Assembly (NCBI RefSeq): GCF_021018895.1 | Contig: NC_079368.1 | Location: 3,875,501 to 3,939,500 of the forward strand | Length of the DNA stretch: 64,000 nt | Direction: 5' to 3' | Origin: Seriola aureovittata | Lineage: Eukaryota; Chordata; Actinopteri; Carangiformes; Carangidae | In this document: piece by piece, positions 1 to 13,133 of the stretch | Numbering within the stretch: position 1 is the stretch's first letter | How the letters are laid out: each line of letters starts with the position of its first letter | Program-made: the position numbers and the translations under genes | Notes under the pieces: model-generated | What the model was told of the DNA's origin: nothing | Databases searched by the model: none | What the model saw: only the letters and a program-made list of their open reading frames with translations

Positions 1-249
1 ATTAATTATTGTATGTCCATTTTCAAAGGTCTGTTTTTATTTTATAATTGATTATAATTCATGATTAATATAACTATAATATACATATATATTTGCGATT
101 ACACCTCTTTATTGCTTTTTTCAGTTTACAGACATACATTAAAGACAAAAGAAAATCACACATATAGGATATAATGTAACAAAAAAAAAAAAATATATAC
201 ATATAACATGCACATTTTTCAGTGTGTGAAACAGGCTATTAGACCTCCA

Positions 250-691
250 CATCGCACTTCATGTTAGTCCAGCGAGCATAGACACTTATATGATTCAGAA
301 AGAGTAGGGATGGGAGACCTGAACATTAGTCAACCTGGCAATTAGCCCTGTGGATAAGCTGCTCATAGGAAGCCATCTTAGCCAGCTCGTCCCTCCATTC
401 ATTAAAGCTGATAAGCTCTTTTGATTTCCAGTGCCTTAACACCATTCTGCTCCCTGTTATCAAAGCCAGTTTCACCCAGGAGCACAACTTTGATGACAAA
501 TGAACTTCCATTGGCAAAATACCCAATAAGCATAATGCTGGATTCACACTGAGATTTGTCTGTAATATATTATTAATACAGTAGACTATTTCTATATATA
601 CACAATTTCACATTCATACAGCAGACAGTGTGCCCCCGCCTTTGTTGCATCTCCAACATGCATCATCATTCCTAAGCCCCAACCTTGACAT
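250..691 (-). pseudogene. L1/Tx1-type LINE, remnant of ORF2 C-terminus
   Basis: Read on the minus strand from 691 the translation gives MSRLGLRNDDACWRCNKGGG. After a frame break, a second stretch gives NPALCLLGILP, then RMVLRHWKSKE, then WRDELAKMASYEQLIHR, down to about 326. The CWRCN motif followed by an LRHWK and MASYE segment is what I recognise as the C-terminal tail of the L1-clade (Tx1-like) reverse transcriptase of fish LINEs. The copy is clearly dead: the two parts are in different frames and the tail ends early at a stop near 326. Neither the endonuclease nor the RT core is present. Exact limits are uncertain. Confidence 0.72.
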
Positions 692-785
692 TTTTGAAAG
701 GGTCCAATAATTCCTGTTCAGTATTCTAAATATAACTATAAATTTTATAATTTATAATCATTTTTCAGAATAATACTTTTGATGT

Positions 786-1030
786 CATGCTACTTTTTAT
801 TTCATAATATCACTTTTTTTGTTTCATAATGGCATTTTTATTTCATAAAGTCAATATATTTCATAATGGCACTTTTTATATCCTAATGACACTTTTTTTT
901 AATCATACTGGCATTTTTTTTTATTTCCTAAAGTCAATTTATTTCATAATGGCACTTTTTATATCAAAGGGCAGTTTTTTGTTTCATAATGTCACATTTT
1001 TATTTCATCATGACACATTTGATTTCTTCA
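786..1030. repeat. degenerate AT-rich tandem repeat
   Basis: A unit of roughly 25-35 nt built around TTTCATAATGGCACTTTTTAT recurs at least seven times with changing spacing and substitutions. The reverse complement of the unit appears near 1246-1265 (GTGACATTATGAAAT). The peptide obtained by translating it is low complexity and not a gene. Confidence 0.7.
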
Positions 1031-1077
1031 TGTGAGTTTTTATGGCAATGGTGTTGTCATTAATCTTTCACTTCTCA

Positions 1078-1219
1078 GCCAATCACATGCCCCCCCCACC
1101 CCCCGCCTCTGACACTAGCTAGCTCAACAACTGACACCACATTTATCCAGGTAGTAGCTGTTAGTGTTATCAACAACAACTTCACAGTAATTGTGAATCA
1201 TCAAGTATGTGATTGGCTG
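1078..1219. repeat. inverted repeat around a C-rich centre
   Basis: TCAGCCAATCACAT at about 1076-1089 is mirrored by ATGTGATTGGCTGA at about 1206-1219. Together with the inverted TTTCATAATGTCAC units further out, this suggests a decayed palindromic element spanning roughly 790-1265. No target-site duplication was found. Confidence 0.55.
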
Positions 1220-4200
1220 AAAGGTTAGAAGGTGGTGAAATTGCTGCTGTCATTAAAAGTGACATTATGAAATAAAAGCAGACTTTTTTTTTTTTTAAAA
1301 ATTGGCATTTTTACGAAAAATTTCTCTAATGCAATAAGATTCAATTATTATGAAAATGGAGTTGGCATGAAAAGTTTGTTTTTTGTAATGTGTTAATCAA
1401 CACCTAACAGAGCTGCTGATGCCAACAGTGTCTTCACCAGCTGCACAGAGCGATGAAGCCTGCTCGCAGAGGATGATTGAAATGGTTCATAGACTGAAGA
1501 CAACACCTGAATGCATGCTGATGGGAACATTTCTCTCCTTGTCTGGTGAAAATATGGAGCACATGTTACAGTCTATGATCTTGCGGGGATCACAGGTTTT
1601 CACCCATCACTCTGTCGACGCAGAAAAGATGCTGAGCTGGAGTGCGACCTGACAGGGGGTGTTGACAGGTGGAATATGCAGCGACTCTGTGACAATGTAG
1701 ATTCTAGGTTCGGACGAGGCTTAAGCTGGTTGACTGCATATCCAAGTCCTTGTATCTCTAATTAATTATGCTGTATTTTGTCTTTTTTTCTGATATTACA
1801 GGTAGTTAATGGTGTGGCTGGGTGAATATTGGCATTAACAGAAAATTACATTTTACCATTAACGGTATACCACACTAACTTCCAGGAAAATTGCAAACAT
1901 TGCTCTATCCTGCTCTTAGAGATCTCAATCTTTTCAAATCAGAGCCAATGTGTATTTGACAGCAACAGCAGTCGTGTGTTCTCTAGCAATCCCTCTCCAA
2001 CTCCAACTTTCACAACAGACCAAAACACAAAGCACAGCATTGGTGAGCCATGTTTGCATGGTGGTGATTGTTCCCTGAAATTACAGATTTGATCAGATTT
2101 CCACGGTCACAGTCTGTTCGCTAATGACCATTGCCAAAACCAACATAATGAGGCATTTTGTTTCACTGCCATCTCTCAGATTGTACAGTCTAGATATACC
2201 GCCTTTAAAGGGGAACTGTTTTGTGGCTACAAAAGCTGTTGCACGAGTCTGATAAATAAAATAAAGAAAAAAATCTGGGGGTTTAGAGTTAGAAAGAAGT
2301 AGTTACATGATGTTACACGAGAGGTCGAGGCTTCGAAGTGTGTGTTGAGTATAGCTGAGCTTTTCCGGTGAAGCGCGTATCGACATGTGTATCATTTTAG
2401 TCATATGACGTAGTTGATGACATGTTATTCTGACACTTTGTGTAATACAAACATTTGTATTTGCCTATTTTACAGTCTGGCCAGTAGATGTTGCTCTGTT
2501 AAAATGAAGCATCAAGAAATGAGCCTTTTCTTGAACCACTTGGCTGGACTGGTTCAATGCTTCATGAAGCTCCATCTCACCAACACTACTCTGTAGCCCA
2601 CTCCTCATCTCTGCTTGAGGCTAGCAGCTCGAGGCTACACTAGCTGCCGCTAGCATAACACATTTAAATCTCTGATTTAACTGTCAGAGAGGTGTAGAGC
2701 GGCTTTGACAAGGTAGGAAGAATGTATGGGATAGATAAGACAATATCTCTGGTTCTGCAGCATCGATATTGATCCTGTCTTTACTGTCCACCATGGGTCC
2801 GACAGTGATGTAGAAGTGAATTGATAAATTGGAGGATAGCTCTTGTATATAAGTATATATATACCTAGTTTAATTATGAGACTACACCACTTGTTTTTCC
2901 TATTCGATGCTGTAGAAATAGCTAAAAATGTATTTATTTGAAGCTCCAACCTCTCTTCTATTCAAATCTGAATCTACTACTCGCTAAGACACCAGGAAAC
3001 AAACATAGGTCTCTTCTGTTGAAGTCAGATGTTTTCTTGACCCATCTAACCACCCCATCCTCCCTCTGTGCACTCACTTCCTCCTTTACTCCAGACAGAC
3101 AAGAGGCTTTGTCTTTTTTTAGGCCATTTGCTGAAACCACTGATTCTTTCATTTTTCTTGGGAGAACAGTCTCTTTTTCACATCCTCAAGCCCAGATTGC
3201 TTATTCTGTCTTGACCAACGGTCCATAAAAAGATATTCAGTTTATTATCTCATAAGACAGAGAAAAGTAGCAAATCCTCACAATTTGGAAGCTTAGAAGT
3301 CTGGCTTCTTTTTTTTCTTAAAAAATTAAAAAGATCTCTAAAAATAGTTGCAGGGTAACTTTCTGATCTACTAATTGATTAATCTTTTAATAATTTAAGT
3401 TCACTGTTTTGCAAATCATGATAAAAAAAGAATGATAAATATGAATTAATTTTACAACGGATCACGTCACATCTATTCATAATATTCTAAATCATACCTC
3501 TGCATGGAGTGATTACTTTTACTTTTGTGTAGCCTATATACTAGTATACTATAATATATAATATGTATTTAATATATATAATATATTAGGTATATTAAAC
3601 ACCTTTACAATTAGGTTTATCCAGTCACTCTTTAGGATTTGAACTTAGAGCAGGATTTTTCCAAACCCACTATTATAATAAAGGAGTTGTTGGGTTCTGA
3701 CATGTATTTATTCCAAACAAACTGCTGTGAACTTAAAACTAAAACAAAAAAACTTATCACTTTCGCAGAGGATTTTCTTGAGGAAAGAGGCTTTCTTCAG
3801 CTGCAAAACAAGTATTCAAGAATTTGGAAAAGTAAACTGGTGAATAGATTAAATGTGCAAAGAAGAAACACGTATTATTGTTGTTCCTCTGTAATGCCAT
3901 TAAAGAAGAATCTCAGTGGAGGATATGATGAGTGGCAAATATTTGATATTTAACAAACAGTCAAAACCGACCTATAAGTCCATAAGAGACACCTTCAAAC
4001 AATATAAAGTAAACCATCCCATTTGGAGGCTTAGCGGAGCCAGGATGTGTGAGCAGCTCTAACATGGAGATTTGCTTCCCAATCTCTCTTCCCCTCTCCC
4101 CGTTGCCCTTTCTGGGAAGTGGAGCAGCCTGTCAATAACTGTCAGAGGCTGTCTCAGTCAATCAGGCCTGTAGGGCTGCGTGGGCCTCCGGTGTAACAGG

Positions 4201-4411
4201 AGGATCTAACAGAAACAACCTATATCAGACACAGCTCCAGATCTATGCTCTCTAATCACTGGGGAGCCCACCTCTCAAACTGCAGCCTCGCCAGCTGCCT
4301 GACAGTGGACACATGTGCCGTGTAATTGCTTTTCATACCATTCAACCTTTTAAAATTGATTACAGGCCATGTAAGAGGCTTTACTGAGAGGCATACAGGC
4401 GGGGTGGAAGG

Positions 4412-4443
4412 GGTGGTGGTGGTGGTGGTGGTGGTGGTGGTGG
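4412..4443. repeat. (GGT)n microsatellite
   Basis: About 10.5 uninterrupted GGT units in the first intron. Confidence 0.97.
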
Positions 4444-4669
4444 AGTGGGAAAACTGCTTGACAATGTCATGCTACAAAATGTGTATCTGTAAACAATGTG
4501 GCCGGCTCCTCTTTCATGCAGTGAGGCTGCACGCATTGAGTCATCACCCACAAAGGGTCTAATTCCCCCGGGCCTGTGTTTGACAGACCACCTACCAAAT
4601 GAAAAACATTGGAAATCTCTTGCTGCTTTAAAAGTTATTTTCTTCTCAGTTACCTTAGGAGAGGTTGTG

Positions 4670-4673
<4 letters not shown>

Positions 4674-4716
<43 letters not shown>
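4674..4716. repeat. (TG)n microsatellite
   Basis: A 43 nt uninterrupted TG tract. Confidence 0.98.
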
Positions 4717-4722
<6 letters not shown>

Positions 4723-7095
4723 TTTCAGGACATATTGATGATTCTTACTTTATTAAGGATTATACACAGGTATTTTGAAAAACAGCTTTTCAAAGCCTTT
4801 TGGCCTTTTCATCCACATGCACTCGGTTTAGGTCAATGAAAACAGATCTTTTGCAAAACTTTTGTCAGAAACTCAGTTTTCAGTGTTGTTGTGTAGACAG
4901 AGTTTTTGGTTTGTAACCATGCTTTTAATGTCATTGTTGTTTGCCTACCGGAACCAAAGATTTTTTTTCGGCTTTTAATTTGCCAACATGGCTTTACAGT
5001 TAAGGTTATTTTGTCGGCACACTCTCACCAGGGTTTGAGAGCGTGTTTTATAATAATAATAATAATGATGATAATCTTTCTTGTCCACGGATGTGGAAAT
5101 TTGCCTTTGGCTTCACTTTGGCTGGATAAGACACATCATTGTAACTCAGAAACAATAAATACAATACATTAACACAACATGCAAAATACAGACAATAACA
5201 ACAACAATGAACATGATTCCAGTGTGACTGATGCTCAGGAGTTTAACAAAGTCATTGCATTTAATATAAAGGACATTCTGTAAATGTTCTTGGTTGCCTT
5301 TGCAACTCTATAGTGATTTTTTCAAGACAGGAGGAGGAAACTGCTGTTTTAATAAATACTCTGTGGACTAGGCCTAAGATTAAATATACTGTAGGTCAGT
5401 GTCCCATGTTGCCATTGTTGTTTCCACAGGTATTACTTCCATCCTCGCTGCCACCTGGGTTTTCCTGAGTGAAGTCATGTCAGTGTATGTCCACAGAGTA
5501 GTTGTTATGTACTTCCATCTTACGAAGTGAATGAATACATCCATTCATGTAGCGTTAACTGCATTAATGTTTTGAGCATAATATATTGAATTGTATTTTA
5601 TGACGTTTTAATGTTGTGTAGCTTCTCACTCTATGAAAAAGGAATTTGCTCTCCACATGTGTGACAGTTAGAAAACAAAACAAAACTGCACAGTCATTCT
5701 TTAGGTTGTTGAAGCATACAGGCTGGATCCCAGGGACCTCTAAACTCCCAAGTTCACTTTGTGTAAATTAGTTTTTGGTAAATTGATTAATTGCAAATTT
5801 GTTAGGAAATTTGCACCAATAAATTACAATATCAACTTTTGTGGATTATTACTGAATGTTATTGAGGGGTCCTTTAAAATTTAGCTTAAAGAACTTTATT
5901 ATTAAAGTTGTGCTTAATCAAATAACCACAAAGTAACTATTATATGGTGTATTTAGTCTGCTTTGTGCACAGGGTACATACACAGTGTTCTAGGGACTGA
6001 AGGTTAACAACCGCAATTTTTCCCAATGACCCCATAACAGGGGAATGTTAATATACACGTTACACACATATACATGAACATACACATGCAGATAATGTAA
6101 ACTAAAAGAAACTGCAGATCCTCCCTCTGTAAAATAATTAACATTTTGCATCATATTCTATAATTTTATCACAATTAGTATTATCGTGATTATACTCATT
6201 TGATTTTTTGGAGACAAATTGAAGTCATTCAGCTCACTTTCGCAGGCATCATAAATCTGCCACGAATATTGGCCTAAAACCGCATGTTTTCAGCAACAGA
6301 TGTTCATCTAGCACAATAAAGTTAACAGTTTTCTCTGTTATCAACTTTCCTTTGTTGCTTTGTGGCTGGAGTTTCTTTTGCTTCTTCATTGCTTTCAACA
6401 GTATACAGTATGTTTCTCCAGAATACTTTTCTAACCTTTTACAACTTTTTCATATTCCTTTGCATGATGCTTCTGCAACACTTTTAAGGTTATTTAATTT
6501 AAACTGTAAATTCTGTAGATTTCCTATTTTCCTTTTGACAGTTGGCTGCTTAGTTGCTGTTCTATAGTAGCTACTGTTGCTGTCAGGTTCCCCCAAGTGT
6601 TCAATATTAACTAAATACGCTAAATAAGTAGGCTACTTAATAAATTCTCACACAATTGAAATTGAGGAAAAATGTGTGAAATATTAAAGAAATGATTAGT
6701 TTTCTAAATTTCATAATATAAATTTGTTTTACAGAATGTCCCCTTTCCAGTAACACATTTATGTCACATTTTATTTCATGATGTGTCACATCTAATGACA
6801 GAGGTGTTGCCAGTTCTGAACCAGCTATCTAACTGCTGTAAATAAATACAAAAACCAACATCTCTTTAAGTTCCTCTCCAGACATGATTTAAACTATGTA
6901 CAAAATACTCTGTCATGATTAATATATTGTTTGACATGGTTTTCCCACATAAAAAGTGAAAAAAAAAACCCCCGGAAAACTGGGGCTGGAGGTACAGTAC
7001 ATCTACACTTCCTCATTGAAAATTCTGGGTCAGGCCTTATGCCCCGCCCACCAACGCTGCTCGCGCCAGGTTAACAGGTGAAACAGCAGTGCATG

Positions 7096-7530
7096 TCAAG
7101 ATTGTTAACGGAGGAAACATGGAGAAACTCATACACATATTTTAGCCTCAGTTGGAACACGATTTAGAAGTTTGTTATGACCAAAATTGGTGACTAGAAG
7201 ACGTGTCAGAGCGGTAAGCGTTGTTATTTGTTTACGTTGTTTGTTAGCTTGTAACTGGCTTTGGCTGATGCAGTGCTATGCTAATGCGTACTGTCGCTGT
7301 CTGTACCGATGACCGGAGTTTTGTATCAAGATGGTTAGTGTTATAGGAAACATGGGAGAGACTCAGATGAGGAGTCTGTTGTGACTTAAATCGTGGACTA
7401 GCAGACCTCTCTGAATCGTTAGCATAGTTGGCATCTTTTAGTTATTTATGTTGTTTGTTAGCTTGTAACTGGCAGTAACTGACGTAGTATTAGTGGTTGT
7501 GCTAATGCAAACTCTCGCTCTCTGTACTGA
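7096..7530. repeat. imperfect tandem duplication, period about 229 bp
   Basis: Unit 1 (about 7096-7311) and unit 2 (about 7326-7530) share, in order, a GGAAACATGG segment, an ACTAG(A/C)AGA segment, a 24 nt identical block (7236-7259 and 7450-7473, containing TTGTTAGCTTGTAACTGG) and a CTCTGTAC-like end. The divergence shows that the duplication is old. I see no coding potential. The same text seems familiar from other fish introns, so this may be a repeat family that amplifies as dimers. Confidence 0.75.
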
Positions 7531-8314
7531 CAAGGTTTATGGTTTTTTCACCTGCGCCCCTCCTGCAAGTTCACAGGATTGTATGTTATATAGGGGTTAA
7601 ATGACGTATGAAACCTGGGCTGCTTTCATTGGTTCACTGTAGTTCCGAGGGGGAAATACTCAGTCATGGTGTTTACTGCTTATTTCACTCTTGACATGTC
7701 TTGTATTATATAAATAACACCATGTGGCCATGTTAAAAACTTGGTTTTTATGGGAGGGGGTCTTTTATATTCATTTAGCTTAACAAAACTGCTCATACTA
7801 CCTACCTAGCTTGCTAACTTTGTGAGCTTGGTTTGTTTACAGATTTTCATGAATACCTCATACACAGGCAATGGGTAGACGCTAGCTACTGTAGGGGGCC
7901 GCAGTTAAGAGGGTTTTGGGGCAACAGCAATGCACTGTAGTGTCTTTATAGGAGATTTAAAGAGGTTTATAGTTGCCATTGCCAAATGCACCAATATGAG
8001 GGCCCATTGGGGGCCCCTTTTCAACCTTGGGGGCCAAAAGCATTTTCCTGGTTTATCATCTTTATTATATTTATATATTTATCAGTGATTTTTCAATGTC
8101 CAATTCATTGTTTTTGGTTATAATGAGATCAATACAGACACTTAAAACTATTTTGTGTTTGTGAGCAGAGTTTTGAAAACTTTATCATTCTCTTCAAGGA
8201 AACTTTTATGACATTTATGCAGCTAGCAGTTATTTTTATGATTAGGTCAACTGGTATTTATTTTCTCCATTAATCACTTGATTGTTTGGCTGTAAAGTTT
8301 CAGTTGATTATTTT

Positions 8315-8584
8315 GGGGCAGCTGTGGTTCAGGAGGTAGAGCGGGTCTGTGATCAGTCGGGTCGCTAATTAGAAGGATGGTGGTTTGATCCCTGGCTCTT
8401 CCAGGCCACATGTCGAAGTATTCTTGGGCAAGATACTGAGCCCCACATGGTTGTTCTATCAGTGTATGATTGTGATGTATGAATGTGAGTGAATGGGTGA
8501 ATGTGGCAAGTATTGTAAAGCACTTTTGAGTTGTCAGTAAGACTTGAAATACGCTATGTAGGTGCAAGTCCATTTACCATTTAT
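8315..8584 (+). mobile_element. tRNA-derived, core-type (MIR/V-like) fish SINE
   Basis: The head carries a pol III A box (TGGTTCAGGAGG, near 8325) and a B box (GGTTTGATCCC, 8382-8392; one base off GGTTCGATTCC) in tRNA spacing. It is followed by a core-like TTGGGCAAGATACTGA segment and ends with CAAGTCCATTTACCATTTA. This head-core-tail order and the terminal CCATTTACCATTTA are what I remember of a widespread teleost SINE. The copy appears shortened in the middle. Not a functional tRNA gene, because the acceptor stem does not close. Confidence 0.85.
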
Positions 8585-9194
8585 TTTGTCTTCTCAGTTC
8601 TTCAGAATCCAAAGATATACATTTTTACTCTCATAGAAGGCAAAGAAAACTGTAAATATGCACATCTGAGAGACTGGAACTTTTAGTGTAATGACTCTGT
8701 TGATTAATCGACTCAGTTAATTGAGTAATCCAACAAATAGTGTTACATGTAATAGAATAAAATTAGAAAAACAAACTCAGAAAAAACAAACAGTAAGTGG
8801 TTGTCAATTAACAACTGGGAATTTGGTCTTCTTGCAAGGTTTGCTGTTTGTCAGTCAACTCAGGTTTCAAATGTAATAGTTTCTTTGCACTTGAATGCAA
8901 TAGTGTCTCACAATGCAGCCAAATGCACTTTGATGGATTATTGTACCTACTGAATCTCAAGCTAGTCTGTTGACTTTTATATTGTTATGAATAAAATAAA
9001 ACTTGGAGCTGCTTGCAAAGTTGTAAATATATCTTGAAATAGATTTTATTTTAGCACTAATAAGTAAAGTGTACACAGCTAAGAATGCACAACTACAGGT
9101 CCTTCGAGATTTGAATTTGATTTCTCTTGGAGTTCATGTTGAGGTTAACATGAGAATGAATGTCAGTGAATTTACCCACAAGAATCACGAATGC

Positions 9195-9196
<2 letters not shown>

Positions 9197-9288
<92 letters not shown>
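9197..9288. repeat. (GT)46 microsatellite
   Basis: A 92 nt perfect GT tract, the longest simple repeat in the window. It creates false Val/Cys and Thr/His open frames on both strands. Confidence 0.99.
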
Positions 9289-9290
<2 letters not shown>

Positions 9291-10194
9291 CTGAGAGTAT
9301 ATTCACCAGAGCGTCTGTCCTCTCAGTGTCTCCAGCACCTATACTGTGGAGTTCACTCAGCGGTCTCCCAGTGCTGCCGTGTGCAGAGCCTTTTGCTGCA
9401 TTTTTGTTCAGCCACTCTTTCTCCTTTAGTGTCAAGGATTAGTCTGACATCTCCTGACTCTCTGCCTTTCAAATGAGGAGGACTCCTGCTGAAAAGCTGA
9501 GAGGGTGCTCACCATGTAAAGCCGATACTCACACTGCTGACGCTCCTCATCCTTGCCCTCCACCTATCTCAGCTGCTGTAAAAAATCCATGAGAAGTCCC
9601 CAGTGATCTTGCGGATGTGAGGGGAAGAATGTACGGTTTTAAAGGACTTTGGCTGTGGAGCAGCTGTGTGAAATAGTTATGTCCAACTCAGTCAGGAGGC
9701 CGGGCATGGAAAAGCGTATAGTGCTGTCAGCCTGATCTTTCAGTAGCCCCTTTTCTTCCTGTGTCCATTTGAGCAGGATTTGCAAAGGGCTGATACTGAA
9801 GCCAGTTGTCAGCCAAGTGGCAAAGATGGGTTGTTTTGAGACACACCATTGCCAGGTAACACATCAGGGGACTTATTTGACATCATTTACCTCTTTAAAA
9901 AAAGAAGCGTTACAGAATCGCAATCACAGTTGAGCTCTTTCCAAGTCCCCTGTGTAGTCTAGTGTAGTAGTATAGCTAAATCAAATATATATAGCATTAG
10001 CTGTTTTTCAAAAAGCAAACATTGATATGACTGATTTTTTCCCTGGTTTTGTCCTATGTTATGACAGACTTTACAGTCAGAAAATCTGTCCATCCATCTT
10101 TCAAAAATGCTGGTCCAGAGCAAGATTTACGCAATATAGTGTCATCCCCAAAAGATTTCTAATATCTGGTCAATAATTTCCCTTGAATTAACAT

Positions 10195-10445
10195 TTTAGT
10201 AAGTGACCTCTATCTCAGCAAGACTAAGTCTACAGCCATGCTTTGAGCTAAATGCTAACAGTATGACAATGTTAATATACTGATGTTTAACAGGTATTGC
10301 TTACCATGGTTACCATCTTAGCTTAGGGTGTTAGCATGCTAAAATATGTTAATAAGCCCTAAATATGATGCTCAGGGTTATGGGAATGCCATTAGTTTTT
10401 GCAGGTATTTGGAAATAACTGACATTATTGGAAATTTGAGAAATG
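10195..10445 (-). repeat. dispersed fish repeat, 3' part, reverse copy
   Basis: Read on the minus strand, this contains AAATACCTGCAAAAACTAATGG and a series of TTAGCATGCTAA-type words, ending with GCTGTAGACTTAGTCTTGC. A forward relative lies at about 46190-46870, where CCAAATATCTGCAAAACTAATG recurs in the same order. Family class is not certain; a LINE 3' end is possible. Confidence 0.65.
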
Positions 10446-11093
10446 AAAGTTTGACCCGTTAATGGCGCTACATGAAAAGTCAGTTACAGCTGATCATGTG
10501 TGGAACCTGTACTAAATAAATAGCAATGAATATGTATACATGATATTTCAGTCTAGAATAAAGACAGACAAAGACAAGAACAAGTGACTGAGTCAGAGTC
10601 CTGCATGTACTGAGCAAAATGCTCACTCAGTGAGTGAATGGTTGTTGATCTTATGCAAAGAGACACAAAGATAAGCATAATTGAAAAGATGAATTGTTAC
10701 TATGAATTAGATTTTTTTTTTTCTGTTTTTGTGTTTGACATTGGCCTTGGTGGAGGTCTGTGCTCTCTGATTGGCCTTCTAGTTTAGTAGGCATTCACAA
10801 TAATGAAAAATAATGTTGGCTAATCAGGTTTGATAAAATTAGTCTAGATGTTTTGCCTTTATGCTTTTATTTTCATCTATTTCTTGTTTTAGATTTTACA
10901 TTTTTTTGCAGGTTACCCATTGAGTACCCATGGTTACCTGACTCATGCTTAAAACAGATCGCCTAATATCCATTAAAAAAATTTCATAAAAGATGAATCC
11001 TAACGAGTTCGATTTCCTCTTGGTCTTTCCATTTTGAACACTTTGTTTCATCTTATACCACCCTCATGGCAAACTCTCATCATTGTAAAAATA

Positions 11094-11233
11094 CAACACT
11101 AGTTGACTAACTGGAAGTAGGGCTTTCATCGGGGTGACTTTGATCAATAATGATGAATCACCCTGATGAAGGCCCTGTACTGAAACATGGTGGTGAAATA
11201 CAGAAGATACTTCCAGTTTGTCAACTAGTGTTG
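11094..11233. repeat. nested inverted repeat with an asymmetric bulge
   Basis: Outer arms 11094-11119 and 11208-11233 pair over 25 of 26 bases. Inner arms 11120-11137 and 11158-11175 pair over 16 of 18. The left arms are contiguous, while the right arms are separated by 32 nt (11176-11207). The right side contains CTGATGA (11163-11169) and GAAAC (11182-11186), resembling the conserved core words of a hammerhead motif. Confidence 0.8.
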
Positions 11234-13069
11234 CAGAGTTGTTTTTTCATATTTGGTTCATTGGTACTTGAGAAAAGTGACAGTGTCTTGTCTCCACGTC
11301 TGAGAGAACTGTCACAGTTACTCCAACACATTTTAGATCTGTATGATTTTACTGCCAAAACCCAGATGACTTTGTGGTAGGAGCATCTTGGAACGGCGTC
11401 TAATGAGACTGCAACAAGAGATTATGGGTGGGGAAGGAGGGAGGAGGACTCACACCAGGTACATATCTCTCCAGTATAGTACCTTGTCTGAGATCAGCTG
11501 TGTAGGTTGCATACTTTTAGATGACAGCTGTATGGAGCAAAACTAAAATTCTCATAGTAAACTGTGATTTGGAGATTGTGCAAGTTATGTCTGCACTAGG
11601 CTTTAAACGGCAGGCTTGCATGGAGACTGGCTGAGCATATTCATGCTACCAAGATCCCCATCACTTAAAAAAAAAACAACTTCACATATTTGTCAGTGTT
11701 TTTGTTGGTGGTCTACACCCTTGTATTGTGGAGTGTAACAACCATTCATCCTCCAGGGCCGACCAGCAGAGCTTGCTTCCTGAGGAATAGGTTAGCTGTC
11801 AATATTCCAAAAATCCAAAAGTTGGTCTTTTAAAGCTCCGTGACTGTGCACTCCATCATTAAAATCTGAACTGTGTCAGTCCTTCCTTGCGTATCCAAAC
11901 AGGCCATGTAGTGCTTATTGCCCTGGCGTGTCTCTAAGAGACTGTTGATTTGAATCTGTTTTCTGTTCAACATGGTCCCCTGGCTCTCAGGCTTTGTCAG
12001 CCAGCCTGAGCTGACAGTACCGCCACCATGTTGTCTTTGTCCCTGTATGCAGATTGATACCCAGGGCATTTATCAGCTGCAGGTCCACTGCACTGAGCCT
12101 CATGTTAAGTCAGGTGGAAACCTGTGACTGGCAGCAGATAGGGTGAGGGGAACATTTTAGAGGCAGTGTTAAAATTAACCAGCGTAATGAGGAAATAAGT
12201 GACTTATTGGTGCAGTCATTTCCTTCATTAAGGCTGATATTTATGAGCATCCGTCACGAGTAGAGCAGCCAGTGCTACAGTTCCTGGTTTATGGAGCATG
12301 GATTGTCACCTTGTTCCAATTATCTGCTACCTTTGAATGTGCTGAATGTTTAAACATTAAGAGAAAAGGACATGGTGCATCATTAGTTGTTGTGCAGTGT
12401 GAAAAAAAAAAAAATCGTGCATCGAGAGCTTGTATGGGCTCGGCGGTGTCAGACTATTTTTATTCATCATAGCAGCAATTAGCTGATTAGAGAAAGGATG
12501 CTCAGTGGCGAGGAAGGTGCTGGATGGAGGAGGATTACATGCCCTAACCATTGACTGTGTTAGTGCTTTAAATGATGTTGAAGCAGTGTTTCTCTGTGGT
12601 TGAATAATTTCAGGTTTATTAGCAGGCGTCCATGCACATTTCTGGCAATAAAAGCTGCTTCAATGAATTGTAGTAGTCAGCACTGGCATTCATGCTTCTA
12701 TTTCTGACATTCATTATCGGTAATTAACAGGCTAAAGGAAAAAAAAATTATATATTTTTCTGATAAAATACAATAGAATAGAATGGTTAGTGGTGGTACC
12801 TGCTTTTCAAACACACTGTAATCCTGTGAGGTCTGAAGGGGGCACACAAATAATAATAGTAGTAGAAATTAACATATGAATCTAAGCTGAAAATGAGGAT
12901 GTGATTGCAGAGGTTTAGAATGGTCTCAAGGCTTAATTCAAACTCATTAAAAAATAGTTGATTAGGTTATAGAATGAGATGCATATATAATATAAACACC
13001 ATATACAGTGGGAAAAGTGCCACAAACTCTCCAAGTCCCAGCAGCTCTACTGGAGTAACAGTTAATGAA

Positions 13070-13133
13070 TTACTAGAGAAAATAATTGTCGGATTAATTG
13101 ATAATGAAAATAATCATTGGTTGCAGCCCTAAT
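13070..13133. mobile_element. 3' end of a hAT-type MITE
   Basis: The sequence GAGAAAATAATTGTCGGATT, then a run ending GGTTGCAGCCCTAA, matches the right end of the element at 51241-51474, in the same orientation. The left part is missing. Confidence 0.65.

Noticed and set aside
1419..2092. Two open frames, the second containing a CLHGGDC segment that looks EGF-like
   Set aside because: Only two cysteines are in an EGF-like spacing, there are no flanking splice sites in a consistent phase, and UNC5 has no EGF domain. Chance resemblance.
3639..3953. 104-codon open frame on the + strand
   Set aside because: No recognisable domain, AT-rich context, no splice or promoter signals and no homologue I can recall. 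Its length is near what chance gives in 64 kb.
8315..8400. tRNA gene
   Set aside because: A and B boxes are present, but the cloverleaf does not close and the sequence continues into a SINE core and tail.
9069..9476. 135-codon frame with a long Val-Cys run
   Set aside because: It is produced by the (GT)46 microsatellite.
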